A program made the translations under genes and the position numbers. A stretch of 64,000 bases of DNA from VXNJ01 sp009840625 (GTDB taxonomy: Bacteria; Chloroflexota; UBA11872; VXNJ01): NCBI GenBank assembly GCA_965207915.1, contig OZ242304.1:682001-746000 (forward strand). Direction: 5' to 3'. The notes below the pieces were generated by a model. The model ran no database searches. It was not told where the DNA came from and was given only the letters and a program-made list of their open reading frames with translations. Positions 8,561-18,022 of this stretch are shown one piece after another. Positions within the stretch are counted from its first letter, which is position 1; each line of letters begins with the position of its first letter.

Positions 8561-8832
8561 TCGTCTACGAACCAAATGTGCAACCGATCATGGTCGATCT
8601 CCATCGGGTGAGGTCGATTGTCGCGGTAGAGCCGCACCCGCAACCTCCCGTCGGCACGCATGTAAACCGTCGCCGCGTACCCGGCGGGGTATAGCATGCG
8701 AAGGTGCTGCCCTCCGCGTCCGTCCGGGGTGGCCTCGACCTTCCATTCGCCCTCGACCGGCGGAACGATATACCAGTCGCCCTGGGGCAGGTTGGCCGAT
8801 TCGGCGGCTGCATCAGCGGACGGCGGCATCAA
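8557..8832 (-). CDS. Small conserved-looking protein, unknown function
   Basis: A 91-residue protein I do not recognise. After a short N-terminal tail it has alternating hydrophobic/polar strands (WYIVPPVEGEWKVEA, LRMLYPAGYAATVYM, LRVRLYRDNRP, LHIWFVDE) that suggest a small beta-sheet domain. It is real rather than a shadow because its stop overlaps the zincin start as ATGA. The same family motif-free sequence gives no function; a partner role for the protease is only suggested by coupling. Confidence 0.6.
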   Translation of the reverse strand: MMPPSADAAAESANLPQGDWYIVPPVEGEWKVEATPDGRGGQHLRMLYPAGYAATVYMRADGRLRVRLYRDNRPHPMEIDHDRLHIWFVDE

Positions 8833-8874
8833 TCATCCAGCGCAAGAACGAACCAAGACACGAGAGCGGGCTTC

Positions 8875-9708
8875 GTGGCCACATCAAAAGCAACCAAACC
8901 GGTACCGGCTGAACCCAATAGCCAAGCCCCCGACGACCTCGCGGTGATTACCGAACCGCAGGTCGTGCTGGTCGGCCGTCAATCGATGGTCGACGCCGGA
9001 ACCGCGCAATTCCTGGCCGATCACGGCCTGGAATGGGTCTCCGACTCCGACAACGCAGCCGAGCTCCTGGCCGAAGCCGGCGGAAGACTCTGCTACATGT
9101 CATTCGGCAAGGGTCGCAAATCCAACCGGGAATATTTGGGCAACATCATCGCCTCCGGTCACGGCAGCGTGCTCGAGCACGCGGTCTGGAATTTCATTTT
9201 CAGCGGGGTATCGCGCTCATTTACGCATGAACTGATCCGCCACCGCGCCGGATTCGGCTACAGCCAGCTTTCGCAGCGCTACGTGAACGCCGCCAATTCC
9301 CAGTTCGTTGAGCCCGACGTGATCGCAAACGACCCGGAAGCCCACCGGATCTGGGTCGAGTCGATTCGCAATTCGCTGGATTCGTACCGCAAGCTCGTGC
9401 GTGCGTTGCGCGGACGCTTCGCAGACGTCGAAAGCCGCACCCTGCGCCGCAAGATGGCCCGCCAGGCGGCCCGTTCGGTGCTGCCCAACGCGACCGAGAC
9501 CAAGATCTTCGTCACCGCCAACGCGCGCGCCCTGCGCCACTTCATCGAGCTGCGCGGCAACGAGCATGCCGAACCCGAGATCCGCCGCGTGGCCACCAAG
9601 GTGCTGGCGATCATGCAGGAGGAAGCCCCGAACCTGTTCGGCGACTACCAGCTCCAGTCCCTGCCCGACGGGACCAGCCAGGCGGTAACCGAGCATCGCA
9701 AAGTCTGA
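8875..9708 (+). CDS. thyX: FAD-dependent thymidylate synthase ThyX
   Basis: Flavin-dependent thymidylate synthase, making dTMP from dUMP with methylene-tetrahydrofolate and NADPH. The ThyX signature RHRAGFGYSQLSQRY is present, preceded by HGSVLEHAVWNF (FAD/dUMP binding) and followed by SVLPNATETKIFVTANARAL. The start was set at GTG 8875, which gives 277 residues and avoids overlap with the divergent upstream gene; longer in-frame openings upstream carry no conserved sequence. The family Ser of RHRxxS is replaced by Gly/Tyr context (RHRAGFGYS), as in several ThyX lineages. Confidence 0.92.
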   Translation: MATSKATKPVPAEPNSQAPDDLAVITEPQVVLVGRQSMVDAGTAQFLADHGLEWVSDSDNAAELLAEAGGRLCYMSFGKGRKSNREYLGNIIASGHGSVLEHAVWNFIFSGVSRSFTHELIRHRAGFGYSQLSQRYVNAANSQFVEPDVIANDPEAHRIWVESIRNSLDSYRKLVRALRGRFADVESRTLRRKMARQAARSVLPNATETKIFVTANARALRHFIELRGNEHAEPEIRRVATKVLAIMQEEAPNLFGDYQLQSLPDGTSQAVTEHRKV

Positions 9709-9780
9709 CTTGGCGTGGTTCGGCGGCGACCCGTTCTTAAGATTTAGGGGCGGTTCGAGCACAGCGTTTGAGGTTCCTGA

Positions 9781-10674
9781 ATGGAAGTAGTGGCGGTCAA
9801 CCCGCGAGGGTACTGTCACGGGGTCGTGACCGCGGTCACGATGGCCCGCAAGGCGGCCAAATCGGTGGACGGGCCAATTTACATGCTCGGCCACCTGGTC
9901 CACAACGAGCACATGACCGCCGAGCTCGAAGAACTCGGAATCAAATTGATCGACTCGGACGATCGCATCGCCGGCCTGCAGCAAATCGAGGACGGCACCG
10001 TTCTTTACACCGCCCACGGCGTCTCTCCGCAGGTTCGCGAACTGGTCGCCGACAAAAAGCTCGAGGCGATCGACACCACCTGCCGCGACGTGCAGGTCAC
10101 CCACGATTTGATCAACGATCTGGTCGCCGACGGGTTCGACGTCTTGTACGTCGGCCGCCGGGGCCACCCCGAAGCGGTCGGCTGCATCGGCGAGGCGCCG
10201 GACCGGGTCCACCTGGTGGAAACCCCGGAAGACGTCGTTAACCTCAGAATCGAGAATCGGAAACTGGCCCTAACCACCCAGACGACGCTGGGCATCTGGG
10301 ACACCGCGGCGGTCATACGGGCGGCCCGCAGCCGCTGGCCCGACATCCGCGTCCACAACGACATCTGCCGGGCCACGCAGGACCGCCAGGAGGCGGTCGT
10401 GGAAGCCGCCCGCACCGTCGATCTCGTCATCGTGGTCGGCTCGAAACGCAGTTCGAACTCCAACCGGCTGGTCGAGGTGGTCAAGCAAAGGGTTGGCATA
10501 CCGGCCTACCTGGTCGGGACTGCCGCCGAAATGCGCGACGAGTGGTTCTCCGGCGCCCGGCGCGTGGCGGTCACCGCCGGCGCTTCCACGCCTTCGCCGC
10601 TTGGCCGCGAGGTGATAAGGCTGCTGGAGCGGTTCCGCCCCGATTCGCAAAAGATCACGGACCTGCTCAATTGA
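9781..10674 (+). CDS. ispH: 4-hydroxy-3-methylbut-2-enyl diphosphate reductase
   Basis: Last enzyme of the MEP isoprenoid pathway, producing IPP and DMAPP at a 4Fe-4S cluster. The three cluster cysteines are Cys12 (PRGYCHGV), Cys101 (DTTCRDVQ) and Cys196 (NDICRATQDRQ). Substrate-binding segments GHLVHNEH, GRRGHPEAVG and TQTTL are also present. ATG 9781 follows GAGG seven bases upstream. Its stop codon overlaps the next gene's TTG start as TTGA. Confidence 0.95.
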   Translation: MEVVAVNPRGYCHGVVTAVTMARKAAKSVDGPIYMLGHLVHNEHMTAELEELGIKLIDSDDRIAGLQQIEDGTVLYTAHGVSPQVRELVADKKLEAIDTTCRDVQVTHDLINDLVADGFDVLYVGRRGHPEAVGCIGEAPDRVHLVETPEDVVNLRIENRKLALTTQTTLGIWDTAAVIRAARSRWPDIRVHNDICRATQDRQEAVVEAARTVDLVIVVGSKRSSNSNRLVEVVKQRVGIPAYLVGTAAEMRDEWFSGARRVAVTAGASTPSPLGREVIRLLERFRPDSQKITDLLN

Positions 10675-12317
10675 ACGGCGCCGACGCGATCGTCGAAATC
10701 CTGCGCCGCGAGGGAGTGGACACCGCGTTCTGCTTTCCGATATCCAACCTGCAGGAAGCGATGGCCCGGGCCGGCCTGCGCGTGGTCATGGCCCGCCAGG
10801 AACGGGTCGCCGGCAACATGGCCGACGGCATGTCGCGGGCCACCTGGGGGCGCAAGATCGGGGTTTTCTCGGTCCAGCAGTCGGCCGGTTCCGAGAACGC
10901 CTTTTCACCGATCGCCCACGCCCGCACCGACAACTCCGCGATGCTGTTCCTGCCCGGTCACTACGGGATCGACGCGATCGGCAAGACGCCCACCTTCGAC
11001 AGCCTCGACAACTACGCCGGCACCCTCAAATTCGGGACCCGGCTTTACCTGGAACGCCAGATCCAGGAGAAGCTGCGGCGCGCATTCGTCGCCCTGCGTT
11101 CGGGGCGGCCGGGACCGGTCATGGTCGAGATCCTCTCCGAGGCGGTGCGGGCTGAATTTTCCGGCGAACTCGATTACCGGCCGGTCGAGCCGATCCGCAT
11201 GGCGCCCGATCAGGGCGCCGTGGAGGCGGCCGCCGATCTGATTGAGCAGGCACGGTGTCCTCTCATCTGGTCCGGAAGCGGAGTCAAGTGGGCCCGCGCC
11301 AGCGCCGGCCTGGTGGAGTTGGCCGAAACCAGCGGCACGCCGGTAATGACGACCCTGATGGGCAAAGGCGGGTTCCCCGAAGACCATCCGCTGGCGGCCG
11401 GGGTCGGCGCGTTAACTGCCACCGCGATGGCCGACCACTTCCTGGAATCCTGCGACGTGCTGCTGACGATCGGGTCCAGCCTGTCGCAGTCATCGTTCAC
11501 GCCCACCGTGCCGGCCGGCAAGAAGATGATCCAGTGCAACGTGTCTGCCGGCGAGTTGCACAAGAACTACCCGGCCGAGGTGGCGGTGCAGGCCGACGCC
11601 GGATTGTTCATCGCCGCCCTGAACCAGGAGCTGGAGAGCCGCGGGCGCGAACAGTTCGCCGCCCGGGGCAGGGCTGCCCGGGAGAACCTGGCCGCCCTGC
11701 GCAAGCGACAGCTGGCCGAATACGAAGCCGAATTCAACGACAGCGGGACCCCCATCAACGGCTACCGGCTGTTTGCCGAGCTCTGGCGGCAGCTGCAAAG
11801 CCGGCCATCCACGCTCTTGCACGAGTCCGGCACCAGCCGGGACATTCAGGCCCCCTTCTACGTGACCCACGAACCCGAAGACTATCTGGGCTGGGGTCAG
11901 TCCACCCAGCTCGGTTTTTCGCTCGGGGCGGCGATGGGCGCCAAGCTGGCAACTCCCGACCGCTGGGTCGTGAATGCGATGGGCGACGCGGCGGTAGGGA
12001 TGACCGCGATGGACTGGGAAACCGCCGCCCGCGAGCAGATCCCGATAACCACCGTGGTCAAGCACGATTCGAAGTTTTCCGGCTACGCCGACAACCATAT
12101 TCCCGAGTCGGCCGCCCGCTTTGGCTCGGACACCGCCGACGGTGACTATGCGGCGGTGGCCAGGGCGCTGGGCTGCGTCGGAATCCGGGTCACCGACCCG
12201 GGCGATATTGGGCCTGCCCTGGAGCGCGCGGCCCGGGCCAATAGCGAGGGCCAGCCGGCCGTGCTTGATGTGATAACCAAGCCGACCACCAGGCTGCCAC
12301 GCCGCCGAGTCGGATGA
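10671..12317 (+). CDS. Thiamine-diphosphate-dependent enzyme (acetolactate synthase-like)
   Basis: A 548-residue protein with the three-domain architecture of the acetolactate synthase/benzoylformate decarboxylase superfamily. The catalytic glutamate is Glu44 in ARQERVAGNMADG. The ThDP-Mg motif near residue 435 reads GDAAVGMTAMDWETA followed by KHD, where the usual form is GDG...NN. These changes suggest a specialised function rather than valine/isoleucine synthesis; there is no ilvN-like small subunit nearby. The TTG start at 10671 overlaps the ispH stop as TTGA and begins exactly where homologous domains begin. It lies directly before a SelA-like PLP enzyme and a RidA-like protein. Confidence 0.8.
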   Translation: MNGADAIVEILRREGVDTAFCFPISNLQEAMARAGLRVVMARQERVAGNMADGMSRATWGRKIGVFSVQQSAGSENAFSPIAHARTDNSAMLFLPGHYGIDAIGKTPTFDSLDNYAGTLKFGTRLYLERQIQEKLRRAFVALRSGRPGPVMVEILSEAVRAEFSGELDYRPVEPIRMAPDQGAVEAAADLIEQARCPLIWSGSGVKWARASAGLVELAETSGTPVMTTLMGKGGFPEDHPLAAGVGALTATAMADHFLESCDVLLTIGSSLSQSSFTPTVPAGKKMIQCNVSAGELHKNYPAEVAVQADAGLFIAALNQELESRGREQFAARGRAARENLAALRKRQLAEYEAEFNDSGTPINGYRLFAELWRQLQSRPSTLLHESGTSRDIQAPFYVTHEPEDYLGWGQSTQLGFSLGAAMGAKLATPDRWVVNAMGDAAVGMTAMDWETAAREQIPITTVVKHDSKFSGYADNHIPESAARFGSDTADGDYAAVARALGCVGIRVTDPGDIGPALERAARANSEGQPAVLDVITKPTTRLPRRRVG

Positions 12318-12333
12318 TCGGCCGGAGGGTGCT

Positions 12334-13512
12334 TTGAGCATTTACCGCGAACGTTACGGCCTGCGCCCGATCGTCAACGCCGCCGGAAACTACACCGCGC
12401 TGGGCGGGTCATTGAGCGCTCCGGAAGTCGTCGAGGCGATGGGCCGGGCAGCCGCCGATTGGGTCAGTCTGCCCGACCTGCAGCGCCTCGTGGCCGAGGA
12501 AATCGGGGGGTTGCTCGGATTCACCGCCGGATCCGGGTCCGCGGTGCAGGTTACCGCCGGGGCGGGGGCGGCCAACATGCTTGCCGCGGCGGCGGCGATA
12601 GCCGGCGGCGACCGTCAACTGATGGCCAGGCTGCCCGACAGCAGCGGGCACCGCAATGAAATCGTATTCCCGGCCCAGATGGCCGGAACCTGGACCAAGA
12701 CTTTCGAGATGTCGGGGGCCCGGGTGGTGGTCGCGCCCACCGAAGCGGTCTACGACCGCGGGTTGGGGGGCCGGGTGCTGGCCTCGACCGTCGACGCGGT
12801 GGAGAGCGCGATCGGGGAACAGACATGCGCGATTGGTGCCATCCTGACCTGGGAGATGCCGGGCCAGATGCTGCTCTCGATCAGGGCGCTGGCCGAGCTG
12901 GCCGAAGCGCACGGCCTGCCGCTGCTGGTCGATGCGGCCGCCGAGATTCCCCCGATCGGGCGCATCGCCGAGCTGCGTTCCGACGGCGCGACGCTGGTCT
13001 CGGTCTCCGGCGGCAAAGCCTTGGGCGGGCCCAATGCGACCGGTCTGCTAGTCGGGGCCACGGCCTACGTGCGCAGCGCCGGCATGATGGCCGCTCCGGC
13101 CGAGGGCATGCTTGGCCGGGTCGCCAAGGTCGCCCGCGAGCAGCTGGTAGGGCTGCAGGTTGCGGCCGAAATCTACATGCAGAAAGACGAATCCGTCCTA
13201 CTTTCAGCCTGGTCCGATCGGTGCGCGCAGATTGAGCGCGCTCTGGGCGACGTGCCCGGCGTGCGGGTCGAGCGAGTCTGCCCGGACGAAACCGGGCTGC
13301 CGGTTCCCCGGTTGCGCGTGCACCTGGATCCGGACGGTTCGGCCAACGTTGAATCAGTGACGGCGGCCCTGCGTGCCGGTGAGGCCGACATCCGGCTGCG
13401 CGGCGGATACCCGGGGGCGACTTTCCTAAACGTCGATGTCGCTTGCCTGCGCGACGGCGAGGCCGAACTGGTCGGCCGGCGCCTCAGGGAAGAAATTGGG
13501 ACGGCGTCCTGA
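12334..13512 (+). CDS. SelA-like PLP-dependent enzyme
   Basis: Fold type I PLP enzyme related to SelA and to D-glucosaminate-6-phosphate ammonia-lyase/DgaE-type proteins. It opens with YGLRPIVNAAGNYTALGGS, the characteristic start of that group. The presumptive PLP lysine is Lys228 in SVSGGKALGGPNATG and the PLP-ring aspartate is Asp200 in LLVDAAAE. There is no selenocysteine machinery nearby, so true SelA is unlikely. Start TTG 12334 follows GGAGGG by four bases. It sits 16 bases after the TPP enzyme and about 80 before a RidA-like gene, suggesting that it releases an enamine/imine intermediate that RidA hydrolyses. Confidence 0.8.
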   Translation: MSIYRERYGLRPIVNAAGNYTALGGSLSAPEVVEAMGRAAADWVSLPDLQRLVAEEIGGLLGFTAGSGSAVQVTAGAGAANMLAAAAAIAGGDRQLMARLPDSSGHRNEIVFPAQMAGTWTKTFEMSGARVVVAPTEAVYDRGLGGRVLASTVDAVESAIGEQTCAIGAILTWEMPGQMLLSIRALAELAEAHGLPLLVDAAAEIPPIGRIAELRSDGATLVSVSGGKALGGPNATGLLVGATAYVRSAGMMAAPAEGMLGRVAKVAREQLVGLQVAAEIYMQKDESVLLSAWSDRCAQIERALGDVPGVRVERVCPDETGLPVPRLRVHLDPDGSANVESVTAALRAGEADIRLRGGYPGATFLNVDVACLRDGEAELVGRRLREEIGTAS

Positions 13513-13593
13513 AAGTACCGAGCATCTGCTCCGGCCAGGTTTCCGAAGCGAGGTCGGCCGGACGCGAGAACTCCAGAAAGGTAAAAAACCGCC

Positions 13594-14049
13594 TTGAGCG
13601 CTGAAGCCAGATTGATCGAACTGGGGATCGAATTGCCCGAGCCGGCGGTGCCGGCCGGTAGCTACGTTACCTCGGTACAAAGCGGCAACATGCTCTATCT
13701 CGCCGGCCACCTGCCGGCGGCGAGCGAAGGTTCGTGGAGCGGCAAAGTCGGATCCGACCTGGACGCCGACGAAGCCGCGGTCGTGGCGCGCGCGGTCGGC
13801 ATCAACCTGCTGGCCACGATCCGCGCCGCGCTGGGAAATCTCGACCGGGTGGTCCGGATCGTCAAGGTCTTGGGATTCGTCAATTCGGCGCCGGGATTCT
13901 CCGATCAGCCCAAGGTCATCAACGGTTGCTCGGACCTGATGGCCCAGGTGTTCGGCGAGCGTGGGCGCCACGCACGGTCGGCTGTCGGCGCCAACGAGTT
14001 ACCGCTGAATACTCCGGTCGAAATCGAAATGATCGTGCAGTTCGACTAA
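13594..14049 (+). CDS. RidA/YjgF-family protein
   Basis: RidA family members hydrolyse reactive enamine/imine intermediates released by PLP enzymes. The 151-residue product matches the long subgroup: NMLYLAGHLPA, GNLDRVVRIVKVLGFVNSAPGF, and the C-terminal HARSAVGANELPLNTPVEIE with the arginine (RSAVG) that binds carboxylates. Start TTG 13594, preceded by AGAAAGG twelve bases upstream. Position directly after the SelA-like enzyme supports a clean-up role for its product; this is inference. Confidence 0.85.
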   Translation: MSAEARLIELGIELPEPAVPAGSYVTSVQSGNMLYLAGHLPAASEGSWSGKVGSDLDADEAAVVARAVGINLLATIRAALGNLDRVVRIVKVLGFVNSAPGFSDQPKVINGCSDLMAQVFGERGRHARSAVGANELPLNTPVEIEMIVQFD

Positions 14050-14093
14050 CCGTTCGCATGCCCGTGGCCCGCTGACGGGACCGGGGTAGGCCC

Positions 14094-16334
14094 GTGGACC
14101 CGACCAACCCTTTCTTCTACCTGGTCGCGTGGCCGCTGCTAAGCGCCGGATGCACCTTCATCGGCGCCCCGTTGGCGATGCACGCGCTGCGAGCACTGCC
14201 AACCCGCGGGGCAATGCTGGCCAAGCCGATCGGTTGGTTCGTGTACGCGTTTGCCGGCTGGGCAATCCTGCACACCGGACTGGTCGCAAACCAGCGCGGA
14301 TTCAATTCCGGGCTCGGGTGGGTCATGGTGATGCTGGCGGCGGCCTGGCTCCTGCGCAGCCCGGCCCTGCGGAGTTTCTGGAAGTCGCACTGGCGGAGAT
14401 TGCTGACCGCCGAACTGCTGTTCCTGGCGGCGTTCTGGGGTTACCTGGTCCTGCGGGCGCACGTGCCCGGGGTCATGGCGACCGAGGCGCCGGCGAACTT
14501 CGCGATCCTGAACACCGCCATGCGGTCGGACACCTATCCTCCGGCCGACGCCTGGCTGGCGGGCCAGCACCTGGTCTATTACTATTTCGGTCATGCCGCG
14601 GCGGCCCTTGGGGCAACCGCGGCCGGTATTCCCCGGTTGTTGGCCTTCGACTTGGCTCTGGCCAACCTGTTCGGTCTGGCGGTGCTCGGCGCGTTCGCCC
14701 TGGGTCGCGAGTTGTGCGCCCTTTTGCCGCGGACATCGGCGCGTCTGGCCGCTGCGGGCGGGGCGTCAGCGGTCCTGCTGACGCTGCTCAGCGGCAATCT
14801 GGCCGCCCTGGCCTACTGGAGCGGGCGCTTCGCCGACGATCCGTTCTTCTACCAGGGCCTCAGCTGGAACGCCACCCGCATCATTCGCAACGTCGCCGGC
14901 GGCGGGCTGCCGCCGTGTGGCGATTCCGCGGTGCGCGACTGCCCGATCACCGAAACCCCGGTATTCACATTCCTGCTGGGCGACCTGCACGCCCACGCCC
15001 TGGGGCTGCCACTGGTCCTGCTGGCCGGGGTCGCTGCGATCGCCTGGTGGCGCGGGTTTTCGGGCGCGATACCGCCGGGCCCCGCCGCGGCAATCTTTTC
15101 CGGCGGCGTGGCCGGGCTGGCACTGGCGACTAACTCCTGGGATTTCCCGCTGGCGCTCGGGCTCGGACCGATCGCCGGTCTGGCCGCCAACCTCGCCCGC
15201 CCGCGCCCACTCTGGAGGAGGTACTTCCTGCACGCGGCCCTAGCCGCCCTGAGCGCTTTGTTCTGCGCGGCGCCGCAGCTGCTCTCCTACGAACCGCTGA
15301 ACCTGGGCCCGGCGGGCGCGCCGCTGCGCTCCCAGCTCGGCCCCTATCTGTTGATGTGGGGTCTTCCCCTGTCTGGTTTCTACGCCTGGCGCATCTGGTC
15401 CGACTGCGCGCGGTGGGGTCCCCTGGGCGCGGCCCCCGCCGGTTCGGTGATCGCGCTTGCCGGACTAGCCGAATTAAGCTTCTCGGCCGGCGCGCTGGTG
15501 CTCTCCGGCGGCGGGGCGCTGCTGGCCCTGTGGGCGATCTCAGACTGCGCCCGCGGCGAACGTTCCGGACAACTCCCGTTCCTGATGTTGGCCGCGGCGG
15601 CGCTGCTGCTGATCGCGGTTCCGGAGGTGATCATCGTCGCCGACGGTTATTCGCCTCCGTACGTGCGCATGAACACGATGTTCAAGCTGGGGTTTGCAGC
15701 CTGGACCCTTTTCGGCGCCGCCCTGCCGGCAATGCTGATTTCCGGCTGGACCGAGCTTGCCGGCACAGGAAAAGGAATCTCCCTGGACATCTGGCGCTGG
15801 TCGGTGGCCGCCCTTCTGGCGGGGCTTCTGGCGATCTCGCTCGGTTACTCGGCCAACGCGGCGGCGGCGCGCGTCCGCGACGGCGGCGAGCCGTCTCTGA
15901 ATGCCCTGCGTACGATGCAGCGCCATCGTCCCGAGGATGTCGCCGCCGCCAACTGGGCGGCTGCCAATCTGCCCCGCGACGCGGTGATCATGGAAGCCTG
16001 CTGCCGGGCTTACTCGGATGCGAACCGCATCTCCAACTGGACCGGGGTGCCCGGGGTCATCGGTTGGCTCGGCCACGGGTTCCTCAGTTACCGCAGCCAG
16101 TACGCCGAATTCGCCGCCCGCGCCGCGAACGTCGATGCGATGTACCGAAAACTAAACGAACCGCAGATCGCCCGCGAACTCGAAGCCAACCGGGTGACGC
16201 ATGTCGTTCTCGGTCAGCTGGAACGCGATCTGCACCGGGCGGTCGATCCCGCTCCGGCGGGGCCGTTGCGGCCGGTGTTCACCTCGCCGCGCGGGACTCT
16301 CACCATCTACGCCCTGCCCGGTGCCGGGCCGTGA
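14094..16334 (+). CDS. DUF2298 (Chlor_Arch_YYY) membrane protein
   Basis: Large polytopic membrane protein (746 residues) of the DUF2298 family found mainly in Chloroflexota and Archaea. Diagnostic motifs are LVYYYFGH (the YYY motif) and the loop segment LLGDLHAHALGLPL. Many alternating hydrophobic helices follow, and the C-terminal part contains a soluble-looking region (AANWAAANLPRDAVIMEAC) of the kind seen in GT39-like proteins. The family is probably a lipid-linked glycosyltransferase, but this is unproven. Start GTG 14094. It overlaps the following Agl23-like gene as GTGA, the conserved pairing of these families. Confidence 0.85.
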   Translation: MDPTNPFFYLVAWPLLSAGCTFIGAPLAMHALRALPTRGAMLAKPIGWFVYAFAGWAILHTGLVANQRGFNSGLGWVMVMLAAAWLLRSPALRSFWKSHWRRLLTAELLFLAAFWGYLVLRAHVPGVMATEAPANFAILNTAMRSDTYPPADAWLAGQHLVYYYFGHAAAALGATAAGIPRLLAFDLALANLFGLAVLGAFALGRELCALLPRTSARLAAAGGASAVLLTLLSGNLAALAYWSGRFADDPFFYQGLSWNATRIIRNVAGGGLPPCGDSAVRDCPITETPVFTFLLGDLHAHALGLPLVLLAGVAAIAWWRGFSGAIPPGPAAAIFSGGVAGLALATNSWDFPLALGLGPIAGLAANLARPRPLWRRYFLHAALAALSALFCAAPQLLSYEPLNLGPAGAPLRSQLGPYLLMWGLPLSGFYAWRIWSDCARWGPLGAAPAGSVIALAGLAELSFSAGALVLSGGGALLALWAISDCARGERSGQLPFLMLAAAALLLIAVPEVIIVADGYSPPYVRMNTMFKLGFAAWTLFGAALPAMLISGWTELAGTGKGISLDIWRWSVAALLAGLLAISLGYSANAAAARVRDGGEPSLNALRTMQRHRPEDVAAANWAAANLPRDAVIMEACCRAYSDANRISNWTGVPGVIGWLGHGFLSYRSQYAEFAARAANVDAMYRKLNEPQIARELEANRVTHVVLGQLERDLHRAVDPAPAGPLRPVFTSPRGTLTIYALPGAGP

Positions 16335-18022
16335 AGATGGCCACTCCGGCGCAATTGCAGCCGAAAGTGCTGACCGCAATCGGGCGGCGGCCGGTCTGGT
16401 TCGCCCTAATCGTGGGGATAGCGGTCGTGAGCCGGCTGCTGGACCTGGGCTCCCGGGCCATGCACCACGACGAATCGATTCACGCCGCGACCGCCCTGCA
16501 GCGCCTTTTCGATTTCCCCTACGTATACGATCCGCTCTATCACGGACCGTTCCTGTACTTCGCGGTCGCCCTGGTGTTCGCCCTTACCGACATCAGCGAC
16601 GGCGCCGCGCGGCTCCTGCCGGCAATCTCCGGCATCGCCCTGATATGCGCCGTCGGCTACCTCCTCCGCGACGGCCTGGGGCGCTACGGTACGCCGTTGG
16701 CGATGCTCGGACTTGCCCTCTCGACCGGCTTCCTCTATTACTCGCGCTTCCTGCGCAACGACATATTCATCGCTCTGCTCACGCTCCTGGCGATGGCCGC
16801 GCTGTACCGCTACCTGCGCGAGCCGCGGCGGCGCTGGGTCCTGCTGGCCGCAACCGCGTTCGGGATCAGTCTGGTGACCAAGGAGAACGCGTACATTTCG
16901 GGCTTCATATTCACCGTGGCGCTGGCCGCGTTGGGGGCTGCCGCGCTGCTGCGCAGACAGAACGTGATCGCGCCCGGCCCAGGGATCGACGCGATCTCCG
17001 CCGCGATGGCGGCGCTGGTCGCCGACCGGCGCGGCTTGGCCCTGGCGCTGGTAACGATGTCGGCGATCCCGATCGCCCTCTACAGCTCGTTCGGGGTCAA
17101 CCTGCAGCTCGTCCCGCAGGCGTTTTACGATTCGGTGGCGGTCTGGGCCGAGGTCCACCAATCGGGCCGGATCGACCAGCCCTGGTTCTTCTATCCGGCA
17201 CTGACCCTGCTGCTCGAGCCCTGGGCAGCGGTCTTCGGGGCGGGGGGACTCCTGCTCTGGATCCGACGCCCGGACCTGCTCGCAAGCCTGCTGGTGTGGT
17301 GGCTGGCCGCCTCTTTCGCGATCTATACCCTGGCCGGCGAGAAGGCCGCCTGGCTCGCGCTGCACCCGCTGCTGCCGACCTACTTGCTCGCCGCCTGGGC
17401 ATCGGATCGACTGCTTCGCCGCAGCGGTGGGGTGCGTCTGGCGGCGCTGGTGCTGGGGGCGATGCTTTTGGCGCTGACCGCCCGGCATTCGATCGCCTCG
17501 ACCTTCCTGTACGGCGACGTGCCGCGGACCCCGATCGCCTATTCGCAGACCTCGCGCGACATCCCGGCCGCGGTCGAGCTATTCGAGGAGGCGGGCGCCC
17601 GGTCCGGTTACGGATGGGCGCTTCCGATCCACGTGGGTCAGGCCGCGCACTGGCCGTTCGTCTGGTATCTGCGCGGCTACAGCGCGGTCGACTTCTTCTA
17701 CGGGCAACCCGATCCGGCGACCCTGGACCAGGCGGTGCTGGTCCTTTCCGAAGAGCAGGCCGGTGCATTCGACGGCCTGCTGGACGGGTACGTGGCGGCG
17801 CCAATCCGGATTCGGGTGTGGTTCCCCGAACACATCTACCGTTACTGGACCTGGGATTCGGTCGGGGCCTTTATCGCCGAGCCCGACTACTGGCGTTCGC
17901 TGGCCGAGTTTGTAATCAGCCATAAGCCTCCGGCGCCGATCGGATCGTCCGAGATTTACCTCTACTTGCGCGAAGACTTAGCCCGTCTCGGGCTGGACCC
18001 CGCCCAGGCTCAGGCTCGATGA
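16331..18022 (+). CDS. Agl23-type membrane protein (GT39-like)
   Basis: Polytopic membrane protein (563 residues) of the family called 'flippase activity-associated protein Agl23'. The N-terminal segment LGSRAMHHDESIHAATAL contains the MHHDES motif that resembles the DE motif of GT39/PMT-type C-glycosyl- or mannosyltransferases, followed by YDPLYHGPFLYF, LLYYSRFLRND-like text and VTKENAY. It likely transfers sugars from lipid carriers on the outer membrane face, possibly with the upstream DUF2298 protein. Start is GTG 16331, overlapping the upstream stop; an ATG two codons later is possible. Ends with an ATGA overlap into rsgA. Confidence 0.82.
   Translation: MKMATPAQLQPKVLTAIGRRPVWFALIVGIAVVSRLLDLGSRAMHHDESIHAATALQRLFDFPYVYDPLYHGPFLYFAVALVFALTDISDGAARLLPAISGIALICAVGYLLRDGLGRYGTPLAMLGLALSTGFLYYSRFLRNDIFIALLTLLAMAALYRYLREPRRRWVLLAATAFGISLVTKENAYISGFIFTVALAALGAAALLRRQNVIAPGPGIDAISAAMAALVADRRGLALALVTMSAIPIALYSSFGVNLQLVPQAFYDSVAVWAEVHQSGRIDQPWFFYPALTLLLEPWAAVFGAGGLLLWIRRPDLLASLLVWWLAASFAIYTLAGEKAAWLALHPLLPTYLLAAWASDRLLRRSGGVRLAALVLGAMLLALTARHSIASTFLYGDVPRTPIAYSQTSRDIPAAVELFEEAGARSGYGWALPIHVGQAAHWPFVWYLRGYSAVDFFYGQPDPATLDQAVLVLSEEQAGAFDGLLDGYVAAPIRIRVWFPEHIYRYWTWDSVGAFIAEPDYWRSLAEFVISHKPPAPIGSSEIYLYLREDLARLGLDPAQAQAR

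Noticed and set aside
16201..17925. 574-codon alternative frame across the Agl23-like gene
   Set aside because: Arg/Gly/Ala-rich text typical of out-of-frame high-GC DNA; the other frame has conserved membrane helices and motifs.
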